Assembly (NCBI RefSeq): GCF_947496985.1
Contig: NZ_CANMEZ010000008.1
Span: forward strand, 62,001 to 126,000
Direction of reading: 5' to 3'
DNA: 64,000 bases
Source: an uncultured Kordia sp.
GTDB lineage: Bacteria > Bacteroidota > Bacteroidia > Flavobacteriales > Flavobacteriaceae
Shown here: positions 17,515 to 26,325 of the stretch, piece after piece
Position numbering within the stretch: position 1 is the first letter of the stretch
Layout: each line of letters begins with the position of its first letter
Made by a program: the position numbers and the translations under genes
Notes under the pieces: model-generated
Told to the model about the DNA's origin: nothing
The model's input: only the letters and a program-made list of their open reading frames with translations
Databases searched by the model: none

Positions 17515-17540
17515 TTTTATAAAAAATACTTATATCTTTG
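17515..17540 (+). promoter_or_regulatory. Promoter region of the NO-defence operon with shared 14-base motif
   Basis: The -7 element TATCTTTG (17533-17540) matches TAnnTTTG. Just upstream, TTTTATAAAAAATA (17515-17528) recurs exactly at 18040-18053 before the RIC gene, with GGATAA upstream of both copies. It may be the operator of the Rrf2 regulator. Confidence 0.5.
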
Positions 17541-17554
17541 CAACATAAAATATC

Positions 17555-17998
17555 ATGAATATGTTTTCAAAATCTTGCGAATATGGTTTACGCGCTGTTA
17601 TTTTTATAGCAGAACAATCTACTTTACAAACGAAAGTTGGATTGAAAACTATTGCAAGTGCTATAAATTCTCCTGAAGCATTCACTGCTAAAATTTTACA
17701 AATACTTACGAGAAACAACATCGTGACTTCGATAAAAGGTCCATATGGTGGTTTTATGATTGAAGAATATCGCTTAAAAGAAATTACACTCAGTGAAATA
17801 GTGCAAATTTTAGATGGAGATAAAATTTATACAGGTTGCGGATTAGGTTTGAAACAATGTGATGACAAATCTCCTTGCCCACTCCATTTTAAATTTATTG
17901 AAATTAGAAATAATCTAAAAAAGATGTTAGAAGAAAACACTTTACATGATATTTTGTTTACGGATACTGAAAAGAATGTTTTCTGGCTGAAGACATAA
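17555..17998 (+). CDS. Rrf2-family transcriptional regulator (NsrR-like)
   Basis: The protein has 147 residues. An N-terminal winged helix opens with FSKSCEYGLRAVIFIA and has a recognition region with the GPYGGF wing. Three Cys residues at 95, 102 and 108 (spacing C-x6-C-x5-C) are placed as the Fe-S ligands in Rrf2 regulators such as NsrR and IscR. Encoded just before the RIC and NO-reductase genes, it probably senses nitric oxide through its cluster and represses this operon. Translation may start at Met1 or Met3 (17561), the latter more usual for the family. Confidence 0.88.
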   Translation: MNMFSKSCEYGLRAVIFIAEQSTLQTKVGLKTIASAINSPEAFTAKILQILTRNNIVTSIKGPYGGFMIEEYRLKEITLSEIVQILDGDKIYTGCGLGLKQCDDKSPCPLHFKFIEIRNNLKKMLEENTLHDILFTDTEKNVFWLKT

Positions 17999-18015
17999 AA
18001 AAAATTTAAACTAAT

Positions 18016-18053
18016 AAAGGATAAAAAGATCCTTTTATATTTTATAAAAAATA
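18016..18053 (+). promoter_or_regulatory. Hairpin and shared motif between the Rrf2 and RIC genes
   Basis: AAAGGAT / ATCCTTT arms (18016-18035) around a six-base loop are followed by a T-rich stretch and then TTTTATAAAAAATA (18040-18053), also present before the regulator gene. The hairpin could attenuate read-through, and the motif could be a second operator for the downstream genes. Confidence 0.45.
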
Positions 18054-18073
18054 ATGCACTAAAAACAATACAA

Positions 18074-18799
18074 ATGGATATCAACAAAAACACGTTAGTA
18101 AGTGATATAGTTGCTGATAATTATAAAACCGCAACTATATTTAAAAATCATAATATTGACTTTTGCTGTAATGGTAATAGAACAATTATTGAAGTTTCCG
18201 CAGAAAAAAAATTGGATTGGGAATTCCTACTATCTGAGATCTTAATGACTGTAACTGATACTTCAAATCGGGAAGATTATCAAAATTGGGAGCTCGATTT
18301 TATGACTGATTACATTTATCAAAATCACCATACATATGTAGAAAAACAAATTCCAGAAATTCAGCTTTACTTAAATAAAATCTGCAAGGTTCACGGTGAT
18401 AAACATCCTGAATTATTAGAAATTCAATCACTGTTTAACGAAAGTGCTGGCGATTTAACGAAACACATGAAGAAAGAAGAATTGATTCTTTTTCCATTCA
18501 TCAAAAAAATTGCCCTAGCTAAAAAAACACAAACAACACTTACTACACCTCCATTCGGAAGTATCAAAAATCCGATACACATGATGCATGATGAACATGA
18601 TGATGAAGGTGAACGTTTTCGAAAAATCGCAGCGTTATCTAACAATTACACACCTCCTAAAGATGCTTGTAACTCATACAAAGTTGCTTTTGCTTTGCTG
18701 AAAGACTTCGAAGAAGATTTACACAAACACATTCATTTAGAAAATAATATTCTCTTTAAAAGAGCCATTGAAACTGAACAAACATTAAATAACAAATAG
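18074..18799 (+). CDS. ric: Iron-sulfur cluster repair di-iron protein (RIC/ScdA/YtfE)
   Basis: This cytoplasmic di-iron protein repairs Fe-S clusters after nitrosative or oxidative damage. An N-terminal ScdA_N domain (about 1-60) carries the family motif DFCCNG (Cys31-Cys32). The hemerythrin-like domain (about 75-235) supplies the expected His and Glu ligands (NHHTYV, MKKEELILFPF, MMHDEHDDEGE, HIHLENNILF). The length of 241 residues is normal. It lies 2 bases before the NO-reductase gene, and with the Rrf2 gene upstream forms a NO-defence unit. Confidence 0.93.
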   Translation: MDINKNTLVSDIVADNYKTATIFKNHNIDFCCNGNRTIIEVSAEKKLDWEFLLSEILMTVTDTSNREDYQNWELDFMTDYIYQNHHTYVEKQIPEIQLYLNKICKVHGDKHPELLEIQSLFNESAGDLTKHMKKEELILFPFIKKIALAKKTQTTLTTPPFGSIKNPIHMMHDEHDDEGERFRKIAALSNNYTPPKDACNSYKVAFALLKDFEEDLHKHIHLENNILFKRAIETEQTLNNK

Positions 18800-18801
18800 T
18801 A

Positions 18802-21018
18802 ATGAAGAAAATTTGGATAGGATTTATCTCTGTAGTTGTCCTCTCATTTATCGCCTTAATTTGGGTAGGAACAGAAATTTATCAAACACAACCACCAATT
18901 CCTGATTTGGTTACGGTAAAAGGTAACCAAGAAGTTATATACACGAAAGCGGATATACAAGAAGGGCAAAACATATGGGAATCTATTGGCGGAATGGAAG
19001 TTGGTTCTATTTGGGGACATGGAAGTTATGTAGCACCCGATTGGTCGGCTGACTGGATTCACAAAGAAGCCATCTTTTTATTAAATCATTGGTCACAGAA
19101 AGATTTTAACTTACCATATGATGAATTAGATGTAGAAAAACAAGCTGCTATTAAAGCTCGATTGGTCAACGATGTAAAAACTAATACATTTAACCCAACA
19201 ACAAAAACCATTGAACTTTCTAAAGAACGACAATTAGCAATTGCAAAAAACGCAGCATATTATTCATCAATATTTTCAGAAGGTCATGAACAATATGCTA
19301 TTCCAAAAGGAGCACTTACCGACAAAGATAAGTTACGCAAACTAAATGCTTTTCTATTTTGGACTTCTTGGGCTGCAAGTACAAATAGACCAGATAAAGA
19401 CTATACGTATACATCCAATTGGCCGCATGAACCGCTGATTAACAATACTATTACGTCAGATTCTCAAATTTGGTCAGGATTCTCAGTAGTGTTACTACTA
19501 CTTTTCATTGGTTTACTAACCTATTACTACGTTCGAAATCATGAAAAAGGAGAAGCGGTTACAAAATTGAGGTTAGATCCGTTAAAAAATATGCCACTTT
19601 TTAGATCGCAAAAAGCTGTCTTAAAATATTTTTTAGTCATTACTTTACTAATTGTATTACAAGTAGTACTCGGAATTATTACGGTTCATTACACAGTTGA
19701 AGGACAAGCTTTTTTTGGATTTAATTTATCTGAAGTTCTTCCCTATTCTATAACACGAACCTGGCATACACAATTAGCCGTTTTTTGGATTGCAGCAACA
19801 TGGTTGGCTACAGGATTATTTTTAGCACCAATGATTAGCAACAAAGAAATGAAATATCAAGTATTTGGAATTAATTTTTTGTTTGTTGCATTACTCATTA
19901 TTGTATTAGGTTCCATGCTTGGAGAATGGTTAGGAGTACATCAATTTTTAGATTTAACAACCAACTTCTTTTTTGGACATCAAGGATACGAATACATGGA
20001 TTTAGGGCGTTTTTGGCAAATATTCTTAGGAATTGGACTTGTTTTGTGGGTACTAATGGTTGGAAGACATGTGCTGTATGGAATTCGTAAAAAAGATGAT
20101 TCTAAACATTTATTGATCATTTTATTAATTGCTGTCATAGCGATTGGAATGTTTTTCTTTTCTGGTTTAATGTATGGTGAAAACAGTTCGCTTCCAGTGA
20201 TTAATTACTGGCGTTGGTGGTTGGTTCATTTATGGGTTGAAGGATTCTTTGAGGTTTTTGCTACAGTAATTATTGCTTATATATTTTCACGTATGAAAGT
20301 GATTTCAATGAAAACTGCTGGAAAAACGTCTATTGCGTCCGCAAGCATCTTTTTAACTGGAGGAATTATAGGAACACTACACCATTTATACTATTCAGGA
20401 ACACCTGTACAAGCAATTGCTTTAGGTGCTACATTTAGTGCTTTGGAAGTTGTACCATTGACATTAATGGGGTTTGAAATTAGAGAGAACTGGAATCTAT
20501 TAAAAGAAAACGAATGGATTCAACGTTACAAATGGCCTATTTTCTTCTTTATTGCCGTTGCTTTCTGGAATATGATTGGTGCAGGTGTATTCGGGTTTTT
20601 AATTAATCCGCCAATTGCATTGTACTATATTCAAGGGCTAAACACAACAGCCGTACACGCACACACCGCATTATTTGGTGTTTATGGAATGCTAGGAATG
20701 GGCTTCATTTTAATCTGTTTACGTTTTTATTCAACAGAATTATGGAATGAAAAATTGATCAAAAATGCTTTTTGGTTTTTAAACACCGGATTGATCTTAA
20801 TGGTCGTTTTAAGTCTACTGCCTGTTGGAATTATTCAAGCGTATACTTCAATTAATGAAGGATATTCATACGCAAGAGACTCTGAATTATTATACAGTCC
20901 AACAGTACAAACCTTGAAATGGTTGCGTATTATTGGTGATATTGTGTTCTCTGTAGGAATTGTTTGTTTCTCTTGGTTTGTCGTAAAAGAAACTTTGAAT
21001 TGTATAAAAAAGAAATAA
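18802..21018 (+). CDS. norZ: Quinol-dependent nitric-oxide reductase (qNOR type)
   Basis: This large membrane enzyme of 738 residues reduces NO to N2O with electrons from quinol. An N-terminal helix (about 5-22) precedes a periplasmic domain with the typical GSIWGHGSYVAPDWSADW (68-85), then about twelve helices of the heme-copper oxidase fold. Helix segments with conserved His include RTWHTQLAVFW and VGRHVLYG. A separate NorC is not encoded, as expected of the fused, quinol-linked form. Clustering with RIC and an Rrf2 regulator points to detoxification more than denitrification. Confidence 0.94.
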   Translation: MKKIWIGFISVVVLSFIALIWVGTEIYQTQPPIPDLVTVKGNQEVIYTKADIQEGQNIWESIGGMEVGSIWGHGSYVAPDWSADWIHKEAIFLLNHWSQKDFNLPYDELDVEKQAAIKARLVNDVKTNTFNPTTKTIELSKERQLAIAKNAAYYSSIFSEGHEQYAIPKGALTDKDKLRKLNAFLFWTSWAASTNRPDKDYTYTSNWPHEPLINNTITSDSQIWSGFSVVLLLLFIGLLTYYYVRNHEKGEAVTKLRLDPLKNMPLFRSQKAVLKYFLVITLLIVLQVVLGIITVHYTVEGQAFFGFNLSEVLPYSITRTWHTQLAVFWIAATWLATGLFLAPMISNKEMKYQVFGINFLFVALLIIVLGSMLGEWLGVHQFLDLTTNFFFGHQGYEYMDLGRFWQIFLGIGLVLWVLMVGRHVLYGIRKKDDSKHLLIILLIAVIAIGMFFFSGLMYGENSSLPVINYWRWWLVHLWVEGFFEVFATVIIAYIFSRMKVISMKTAGKTSIASASIFLTGGIIGTLHHLYYSGTPVQAIALGATFSALEVVPLTLMGFEIRENWNLLKENEWIQRYKWPIFFFIAVAFWNMIGAGVFGFLINPPIALYYIQGLNTTAVHAHTALFGVYGMLGMGFILICLRFYSTELWNEKLIKNAFWFLNTGLILMVVLSLLPVGIIQAYTSINEGYSYARDSELLYSPTVQTLKWLRIIGDIVFSVGIVCFSWFVVKETLNCIKKK

Positions 21019-21047
21019 TCGAATTAGAAATTATTTTTTAAAAGTAA

Positions 21048-21080
21048 AAATACTGTTCATGTTGATATGAACAGTGTTTT
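21048..21080. terminator. Terminator after the NO-reductase gene
   Basis: Perfect arms ACTGTTCAT / ATGAACAGT surround a 6-base loop (21052-21075), with a T run to the right and an A run to the left. It can stop both the NO operon and the convergent DUF418 gene. Confidence 0.85.
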
Positions 21081-21092
21081 TTATGATGTAGG

Positions 21093-22169
21093 TTAAGAAG
21101 TTAACTTTCGTAAAACCCATTCCAAAGGACCTTGCTTATTATAACGTGTCCAAATGATGGCAAATACCATACAAAGTATACTGAATATGATTGCATAAAT
21201 AAAAGAGAATTCTATAGAAAACATTCCTAATTCAGTAGTTGATATTAATTCAACAGCGCCAATTCCAATAATTACATGTGCAACATAGAATGTTAATGCT
21301 AATTGCCCTGTGCTTTGTAAGACCTTAATAACTAAACCACGTTGCATTCGCTTAGCAAACCAAATACAACTACAAATAACACACAGGGCAACACTACTAG
21401 ATGAAACCATATATATTGGTAATGGAGGCATTGGACTTGTGCCCAAAACCGGCGCTAATTCTGTAACTATTGTTTCATTTCCACCTGAGAGTATACTAAT
21501 TAATATTTTTGAAAATAACTGCATTCCTATGACAATAAGTATACTAACAAAAAATGTTTTCTTGATAAATTTTTCGTTGTTTAAATCTTGTCTTCCAAAC
21601 CACAAACCCAATAACATAAAACTAGTCCAAGGAATTACTGGATGAAATCCATTATAAAATAGGTTTCTAATAAAACCATTTATAGTCCAAAAATCTGTAT
21701 ATGAATAATCTTTAAAATTCCAACCTGTATCATATTCTATAAAAAACATTAATACTGGATAGCATAATAAAAACCCAAGAATCCCTAAAATAATTTGATG
21801 TGTTTTCCCTTTTAAAAATAGTAGTGTAAACAACATGTATATTCCGTAAAAGTGTAGAATATCTGCTGGCCAAATAATAATAAAGGAAAGCCCAAGAATG
21901 AATAATAAACGAGCTCTTTTGATAATTTTTATTCGCGCTAAACGCAATTTAATTTCATCATTAGTATTGATCGCTTTATTAGTCATAAATGCTATACCAA
22001 TTCCTGCTAAAATTACAAATAAAGCTGCTGCTTTTCCTTCAAAAATGGAAACGATACTTTGTAACCAATAGTTTCCATCTTGTCCAAAAATCATTTTGAA
22101 GTTCACAAGAATCATCCCCATAATAGCCAAAGCTCTTGCAACATCAATTCCAATGATTCTATTTTTCAT
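21093..22169 (-). CDS. DUF418-type integral membrane protein
   Basis: The protein has 358 residues and about nine to ten hydrophobic segments. The opening IIGIDVARALAIMGMILVNF and the C-terminal GPLEWVLR are hallmarks of the DUF418/YeiB family, related to membrane acyltransferases of the heparan-alpha-glucosaminide N-acetyltransferase type. The substrate is unknown. It is a monocistronic minus-strand gene between the NO-reductase terminator and the mepB-like gene. Confidence 0.8.
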   Translation of the reverse strand: MKNRIIGIDVARALAIMGMILVNFKMIFGQDGNYWLQSIVSIFEGKAAALFVILAGIGIAFMTNKAINTNDEIKLRLARIKIIKRARLLFILGLSFIIIWPADILHFYGIYMLFTLLFLKGKTHQIILGILGFLLCYPVLMFFIEYDTGWNFKDYSYTDFWTINGFIRNLFYNGFHPVIPWTSFMLLGLWFGRQDLNNEKFIKKTFFVSILIVIGMQLFSKILISILSGGNETIVTELAPVLGTSPMPPLPIYMVSSSSVALCVICSCIWFAKRMQRGLVIKVLQSTGQLALTFYVAHVIIGIGAVELISTTELGMFSIEFSFIYAIIFSILCMVFAIIWTRYNKQGPLEWVLRKLTS

Positions 22170-22244
22170 ACATACCTTTTAATCGATTTTATACCATATA
22201 GACAAAAAAAGAAAAGAAGAGTTGCACAATTTTTTTTAAAATCT

Positions 22245-22748
22245 TTAAAAATATAGTTCCTTGATACTTTTTACATCATTTGTGTCTACAGAAATCGCAA
22301 GAAAATAGTGTAATTGCCACGTTTGCGTTTTAATGGCTTGTTTACTTATTGGCAAATCCCATGGTGGATACACACGAATTCCTCGTTTTCCATCTTTATT
22401 CACGGTAGCTACAATTCGTTTTTGAATTAGTACAGATTTCGGGAATACAAATTGACCAAAATGTGTACCTTTTTTAACATTAACCACAATGAAGTCAAAC
22501 GGATCTGATTCATGAAAAGGTGTTGTGATTCCTGCTGAATTTCGTTTCCAAACAGTTACAAACTGTCCAACTTTTTTAGGGGTAATTTTTGCTGTTCTGG
22601 AAATGATTTGAAGAGCTTCAAGCTGAAATATACAAGCTTCATATTCTTTACTTTCTTCACTTTCGTGAAAATTAAAAAATTTAAATTCACATATATCATA
22701 TATGAGTTGTTTCACTTTTGCAATGTGAAATGGTAATTTTTGTTCCAT
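22245..22748 (-). CDS. MepB family protein
   Basis: The protein has 167 residues, is soluble and has no signal peptide. It resembles the MepB family over its whole length: an N-terminal acidic segment with EYEACIF, the central RTAKITPKKVGQFVTVWKR and the C-terminal GKRGIRVYPPWD. MepB was named after a gene of the staphylococcal mepRAB locus and has no proven function. No efflux gene accompanies it here. It is followed upstream on the same strand by two small membrane-protein genes (16-base gap). Confidence 0.85.
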   Translation of the reverse strand: MEQKLPFHIAKVKQLIYDICEFKFFNFHESEESKEYEACIFQLEALQIISRTAKITPKKVGQFVTVWKRNSAGITTPFHESDPFDFIVVNVKKGTHFGQFVFPKSVLIQKRIVATVNKDGKRGIRVYPPWDLPISKQAIKTQTWQLHYFLAISVDTNDVKSIKELYF

Positions 22749-22763
22749 AATATTAATCTGTTC

Positions 22764-23261
22764 TTAATTAATTTCTTCATCAAAACGATTGAATTGATTT
22801 CGATCATCTCCACGTAAATTTAATTCACTTTCAACTTTACTACGTGATGGTTTCTGTAATAATAAGTAGATTATCAAAACACCTGCTATTGCTATAAATG
22901 CTGTATTTCCTGTAATCATAGAAAGTATGATTCCAAAAAACGCAGGACCTTCAATAATAGCAAACTTGATGATTGAAGCCGTTTGATAACTCGCAAGTTT
23001 TGCTTTTAAACCTGGTTTGCTTTCAGCAGCAGTAAGTAACTTCTTAAAAATTGTTTGACTTCCCAAAACGGCTCCAATAGCAATAATTGGGTACACTAAT
23101 AATAATGTATCACTAGTATCAAACGTTGGTGTCATTCCTCCATCGAACTGAAAAAAAATAATAGCGACAAAAAATAATAAACCACTTAACAATGCCATGT
23201 AAATGATGGTGAGTGTTTGAACAAACTTATTTGGTGTTAATTCTTGTGAAGATTGGCGCAT
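22764..23261 (-). CDS. Small membrane protein, paralogue of its upstream neighbour (165 aa)
   Basis: I place the start at the ATG at 23261 because the longer frame (to 23315) would overlap the upstream gene and prepends 18 residues absent from the neighbour's pattern. Four hydrophobic segments are seen, about residues 18-38, 52-72, 96-114 and 118-133. The C-terminal tail (LNLRGDDRNQFNRFDEE) closely parallels that of the gene at 23287-23793 (LNLQREFLDQFNKFDEE), so the two are diverged duplicates. The function is unknown. Confidence 0.65.
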   Translation of the reverse strand: MRQSSQELTPNKFVQTLTIIYMALLSGLLFFVAIIFFQFDGGMTPTFDTSDTLLLVYPIIAIGAVLGSQTIFKKLLTAAESKPGLKAKLASYQTASIIKFAIIEGPAFFGIILSMITGNTAFIAIAGVLIIYLLLQKPSRSKVESELNLRGDDRNQFNRFDEEIN

Positions 23262-23286
23262 AGTTAAATATTTTTTAATGAATGAC

Positions 23287-23793
23287 TTATATATTTTCAG
23301 GTAATTCTTCATCAAACTTATTGAATTGATCTAAGAATTCTCTTTGCAAATTTAAATCTGAAACAGCTTTCTGTTCCGAAACACGTAATTTATAATAATA
23401 AATCAATAATAGAATTGAAAATGAGAGATAAATAGAAACATTCACCACAAAAGAAATCATTATTGAAAAACAAATTATTAATGAAATTATCAAATAACGA
23501 TCAGCAGTTATTTTGTAATATTTCAAAACTTTACTTTTTAATGAATGATCTTTCCAACCCCTTTTTAATCGTAAATTAAAAAGAGCTTTTTCTACTACTA
23601 GACATATTGTTAACAATACTGCTACGCTAATTAGTATGATATCATTCTCAATTGTTAACACTTCAAATATTAATTGCATTGCCCAAATACTAAATAGAAA
23701 AAAAGCAACCGTCAAAAAAAATAAAAAACTGTGAACACGTTTTAATGTTTTCAAAAAGACTTTTGGAGTTTGTGCTTTGTAAAATTTTGCCAT
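23287..23793 (-). CDS. Small membrane protein, paralogue of its downstream neighbour (168 aa)
   Basis: The protein has 168 residues with four hydrophobic segments (about 20-40, 48-66, 96-112 and 116-134), a basic loop in the middle and a polar C-terminal tail. The tail motif LNLQ...DQFNKFDEE is shared with the next gene. It lies 25 bases upstream of its paralogue, and mepB follows, so the three may be one transcript. I recognise no named family. Confidence 0.65.
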   Translation of the reverse strand: MAKFYKAQTPKVFLKTLKRVHSFLFFLTVAFFLFSIWAMQLIFEVLTIENDIILISVAVLLTICLVVEKALFNLRLKRGWKDHSLKSKVLKYYKITADRYLIISLIICFSIMISFVVNVSIYLSFSILLLIYYYKLRVSEQKAVSDLNLQREFLDQFNKFDEELPENI

Positions 23794-23861
23794 TTGTGGA
23801 GTTTCACTAGAATTATCAATTTTAACTAGTTTTTAAATATAATCAAAAAAATATTTTTTTA

Positions 23862-23912
23862 TTTGGAATGATCATTCTGTTATTCATATATTTGCATTCG
23901 GAACGATCGTTC
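23862..23912 (+). promoter_or_regulatory. Promoter of the SDR gene with two palindromic TetR-type operators
   Basis: The -33 TTTG (23862-23865) and -7 TATATTTG (23887-23894) are separated by 21 bases. The 12-bp perfect palindrome GAATGATCATTC (23866-23877) lies just inside the -33 box. A second one, GAACGATCGTTC (23901-23912), lies at the expected transcription start. Their spacing of 35 bases centre to centre and their form suit a TetR-family dimer, probably the one encoded at 25741. Confidence 0.75.
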
Positions 23913-23945
23913 TAAAACAAATTTAATCATAAAAAACATATTAAA

Positions 23946-24701
23946 ATGAATACATTACAAGGAAAAGTTGCTGTAGTTACAGGAGGAAATAGTGGAATTG
24001 GTTATGCTTCCGCAGCAAAGTTAAAAGCAAGAGGCGCAAACGTAATTATCACAGGTAGGTCTGAAGAACGTGTTGGAAAAGCAGCTGCCGAATTAGGCGT
24101 TACAGGAATTGTTGCTGATGTTATTTCGCTTAGCGCGATTGATAATTTAGTAAACCAAGTAAAAGAATCACATGGAAATGTAGATGTTTTATTTGTAAAT
24201 GCAGGAATTTTTATTCCAGCGCCAATTGGACAAATTACAGAAGAAATATATGATGCTCAATTTGGAATTAACTTTAAAGGTGCCGTTTTTACGACAGAAA
24301 AGTTTTTACCAATTTTGAATGATGGTGCGTCAATTATTAATTTATCTTCGATTAATGCCTACACAGGAATGCCAAATACGGCAATTTATGCCGCTACAAA
24401 AGCTGCCTTAAATTCGTTTACAAGAACGGCTGCAACTGAGTTAGCTCCAAGGAAAATTCGTGTCAACGCTATTAATCCAGGACCAACAGAAACTCCAATT
24501 TTCGGAAAAACAGGAATGTCTGAAGAGCAAATAAATGGTTTAGCACAAGTAATGCAACAACGTGTTCCATTAAAACGATTTGGGCAACCAGAAGATATTG
24601 CTAATTTGGTAGCTTTCTTAGCTTCTGACGAAGCTTCATTCATTACTGGAAGTGAATATAATGTAGATGGAGGAATGAATGTGAATCCTTTATTAAGTTA
24701 G
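23946..24701 (+). CDS. SDR-family NAD(P)-dependent oxidoreductase
   Basis: This is a classical short-chain dehydrogenase of 251 residues. It has the cofactor motif TGGNSGIG (12-19), NAG near 85-87, the catalytic Ser135, Tyr148 and Lys152 (YAATK), and the C-terminal ITGSEYNVDGGM. It is cytoplasmic; the substrate is not predictable. Its promoter is covered by two palindromic operators. With the TetR-type regulator encoded two genes downstream this looks like an inducible detoxification or redox gene. Confidence 0.92.
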   Translation: MNTLQGKVAVVTGGNSGIGYASAAKLKARGANVIITGRSEERVGKAAAELGVTGIVADVISLSAIDNLVNQVKESHGNVDVLFVNAGIFIPAPIGQITEEIYDAQFGINFKGAVFTTEKFLPILNDGASIINLSSINAYTGMPNTAIYAATKAALNSFTRTAATELAPRKIRVNAINPGPTETPIFGKTGMSEEQINGLAQVMQQRVPLKRFGQPEDIANLVAFLASDEASFITGSEYNVDGGMNVNPLLS

Positions 24702-24709
24702 AATACCCA

Positions 24710-24756
24710 ACTAACTGTTTCCTTTGATCAATCAGAGGAAATAGTTAGTCTATTTT
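24710..24756 (+). terminator. Terminator of the SDR gene
   Basis: The arms CTAACTGTTTCCT and AGGAAATAGTTAG (24711-24748, one internal mismatch), extended by TGAT / ATCA, are followed by TCTATTTTTAT. Confidence 0.8.
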
Positions 24757-24822
24757 TATATAAATCAGCTAAAAAAAAGATCATTTTAAAATAAACTCAT
24801 ACTTCTAACGTTAACAACGATT

Positions 24823-25671
24823 ATGAGAAGAATACAGTTTATCTTAATTATTTTTATTTCAAATCTAAGTTTTAGTCAAATATCAGGTAATTTAACAAAT
24901 AGCAAAACAGGCGCTCCTATAGTATTTGCGAATGTTTGGGTGAAAAATTCCTTAAAAGGAAGTACTACAGATGGAGATGGAAACTTTGAACTTGAAAAAG
25001 GAAAAGTAGGAGATACATTATTAGTTTCTTATCTAGGATATGAAAAAATAGAGTTTCTAGCTAAAAAGAGAAATATAATCAAGCTAGATCCTCAGGAAAT
25101 TCAGCTAGATGAAGTTGTAATTACCAAAGCAAAAAACACCAAAACAATATCACTTAGTTCTTATAAAGATTATAATGATATTAATATGTTTTATCTCAAT
25201 GGACATTATTCATTTGCTCGATTTTATGAATATAAAAAAGAGTACAAGCAAAATACTTTTGTCAAAAAAATATCTTTAGTCACAGCATCTTCCTTAGAAA
25301 AAGTAAAATTTAGAGTGCATTTGATTGAAGCTGATAAAGATGGAAACCCTACGGACAGACGCTTGAGTTCATATATTATATTAGAAACAAATAGTGGAAA
25401 AAATGAAATTACAATTGATGTAAGTGACAAAGAGTTACTATTTCCTGAAAATGGACTTTTTATCGTGGTTGATCGCTTAAATCTTAAACAAAATATATTT
25501 AATTCTAAATATATGTCCAATGTATTAGAACCTGGAATTGGAATGGAAAAACGAAGTAAAGAAAAAAATACTTGGTTGAGTTATGGAGGAAAATGGATAC
25601 AGCCAAAACAGTTAAAGAAATTTGCAAAAAAGAACAAAAATATCGCTCTCAATATTGAGTTGTCAAACTAA
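24823..25671 (+). CDS. Carboxypeptidase-regulatory-like (CarboxypepD_reg) domain protein
   Basis: The protein has 282 residues. A signal peptide (about 1-18, ending LSFSQ) precedes an N-terminal domain of about 80 residues with ISGNLTNSKTGAPIVFANVW and GSTTDGDGNFEL. This is the beta-sandwich carboxypeptidase-regulatory-like domain found at the start of Bacteroidetes surface and TonB-dependent proteins. The remaining 190 residues are not recognised. No receptor barrel follows, so it is a stand-alone secreted or surface protein between an SDR gene and its probable regulator. Confidence 0.75.
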   Translation: MRRIQFILIIFISNLSFSQISGNLTNSKTGAPIVFANVWVKNSLKGSTTDGDGNFELEKGKVGDTLLVSYLGYEKIEFLAKKRNIIKLDPQEIQLDEVVITKAKNTKTISLSSYKDYNDINMFYLNGHYSFARFYEYKKEYKQNTFVKKISLVTASSLEKVKFRVHLIEADKDGNPTDRRLSSYIILETNSGKNEITIDVSDKELLFPENGLFIVVDRLNLKQNIFNSKYMSNVLEPGIGMEKRSKEKNTWLSYGGKWIQPKQLKKFAKKNKNIALNIELSN

Positions 25672-25695
25672 TTTAAATCATATATAGAATATATG

Positions 25696-25703
25696 TACTT
25701 TTG
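25696..25703 (+). promoter_or_regulatory. Putative -7 element of the TetR gene, deciding its start codon
   Basis: TACTTTTG matches TAnnTTTG and lies inside the longest possible reading frame (from 25693). It places transcription near 25710, so the ATG at 25741 is the likely start. Confidence 0.55.
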
Positions 25704-25740
25704 TAGCGATTGTTTTTACGGTCTCTACAATTTTAAATGT

Positions 25741-26325
25741 ATGCCAAGAGTTAAAAAATTTAATGAAGAGGAAACGCTAGGGAAAGCAATGTGTCTTTTT
25801 TGGCGCAATGGTTTTCACGCAACATCTATGCAAGATTTGGTGAATTACTTAGGCATCAATCGTGCAAGTATTTATGATACTTATGGAGGAAAGAAAGAAT
25901 TGTTTGATAGCGCTTTTAAACATTACAGAACTGTAAATAGAAAACAATTACAAGCATTCTTAGAAAGTCAAGAAAGTGTAAAAGAAGGTTTCCGTAGATT
26001 GTTTCAGCATGGAATTTCAGAAGCCGTTTGCGATACTGAACGCAAAGGTTGTTTTGTTATAAATGTTACTACAGAAATGGTTCCGAATGATGAAAAGATT
26101 TTAGCTGTAATTCAAGAAAATAAAACATTTATGATTGGTGTTTTTGAAAATTTTCTAAAAATAGGCGTAGCTTCTGGGGAAATTTCAGCAACAAAAAACA
26201 TAAAGAATCTAGCTTCACTCCTACACACTTTTTTCAATGGAATTAAAATTGTATCAAAAACAGATACAAATGAAGAAGAGTTATTAGCTTCTGTAGATAC
26301 TGTATTGACATTGTTAGATTCGTAA
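25741..26325 (+). CDS. TetR/AcrR-family transcriptional regulator
   Basis: The protein has 194 residues from the ATG at 25741. The N-terminal helix-turn-helix (about 8-55) has LFWRNGFHATSMQDLVNYLGINRASIYDTYGGKKELF, characteristic of TetR repressors. The C-terminal helical domain would bind a ligand. An upstream in-frame start at 25693 would add 16 unusual residues and overlap a promoter element, so it is not preferred. It probably controls the SDR gene at 23946 through two palindromes there; this is inference from proximity. Its 3' end overlaps the convergent gene at 26314 by 12 bases. Confidence 0.88.
   Translation: MPRVKKFNEEETLGKAMCLFWRNGFHATSMQDLVNYLGINRASIYDTYGGKKELFDSAFKHYRTVNRKQLQAFLESQESVKEGFRRLFQHGISEAVCDTERKGCFVINVTTEMVPNDEKILAVIQENKTFMIGVFENFLKIGVASGEISATKNIKNLASLLHTFFNGIKIVSKTDTNEEELLASVDTVLTLLDS

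Noticed and set aside
25693-25740. Longer start for the TetR gene
   Set aside because: A promoter-like TACTTTTG lies within it and TetR proteins normally begin near MPRVKKF, so the ATG at 25741 is preferred.
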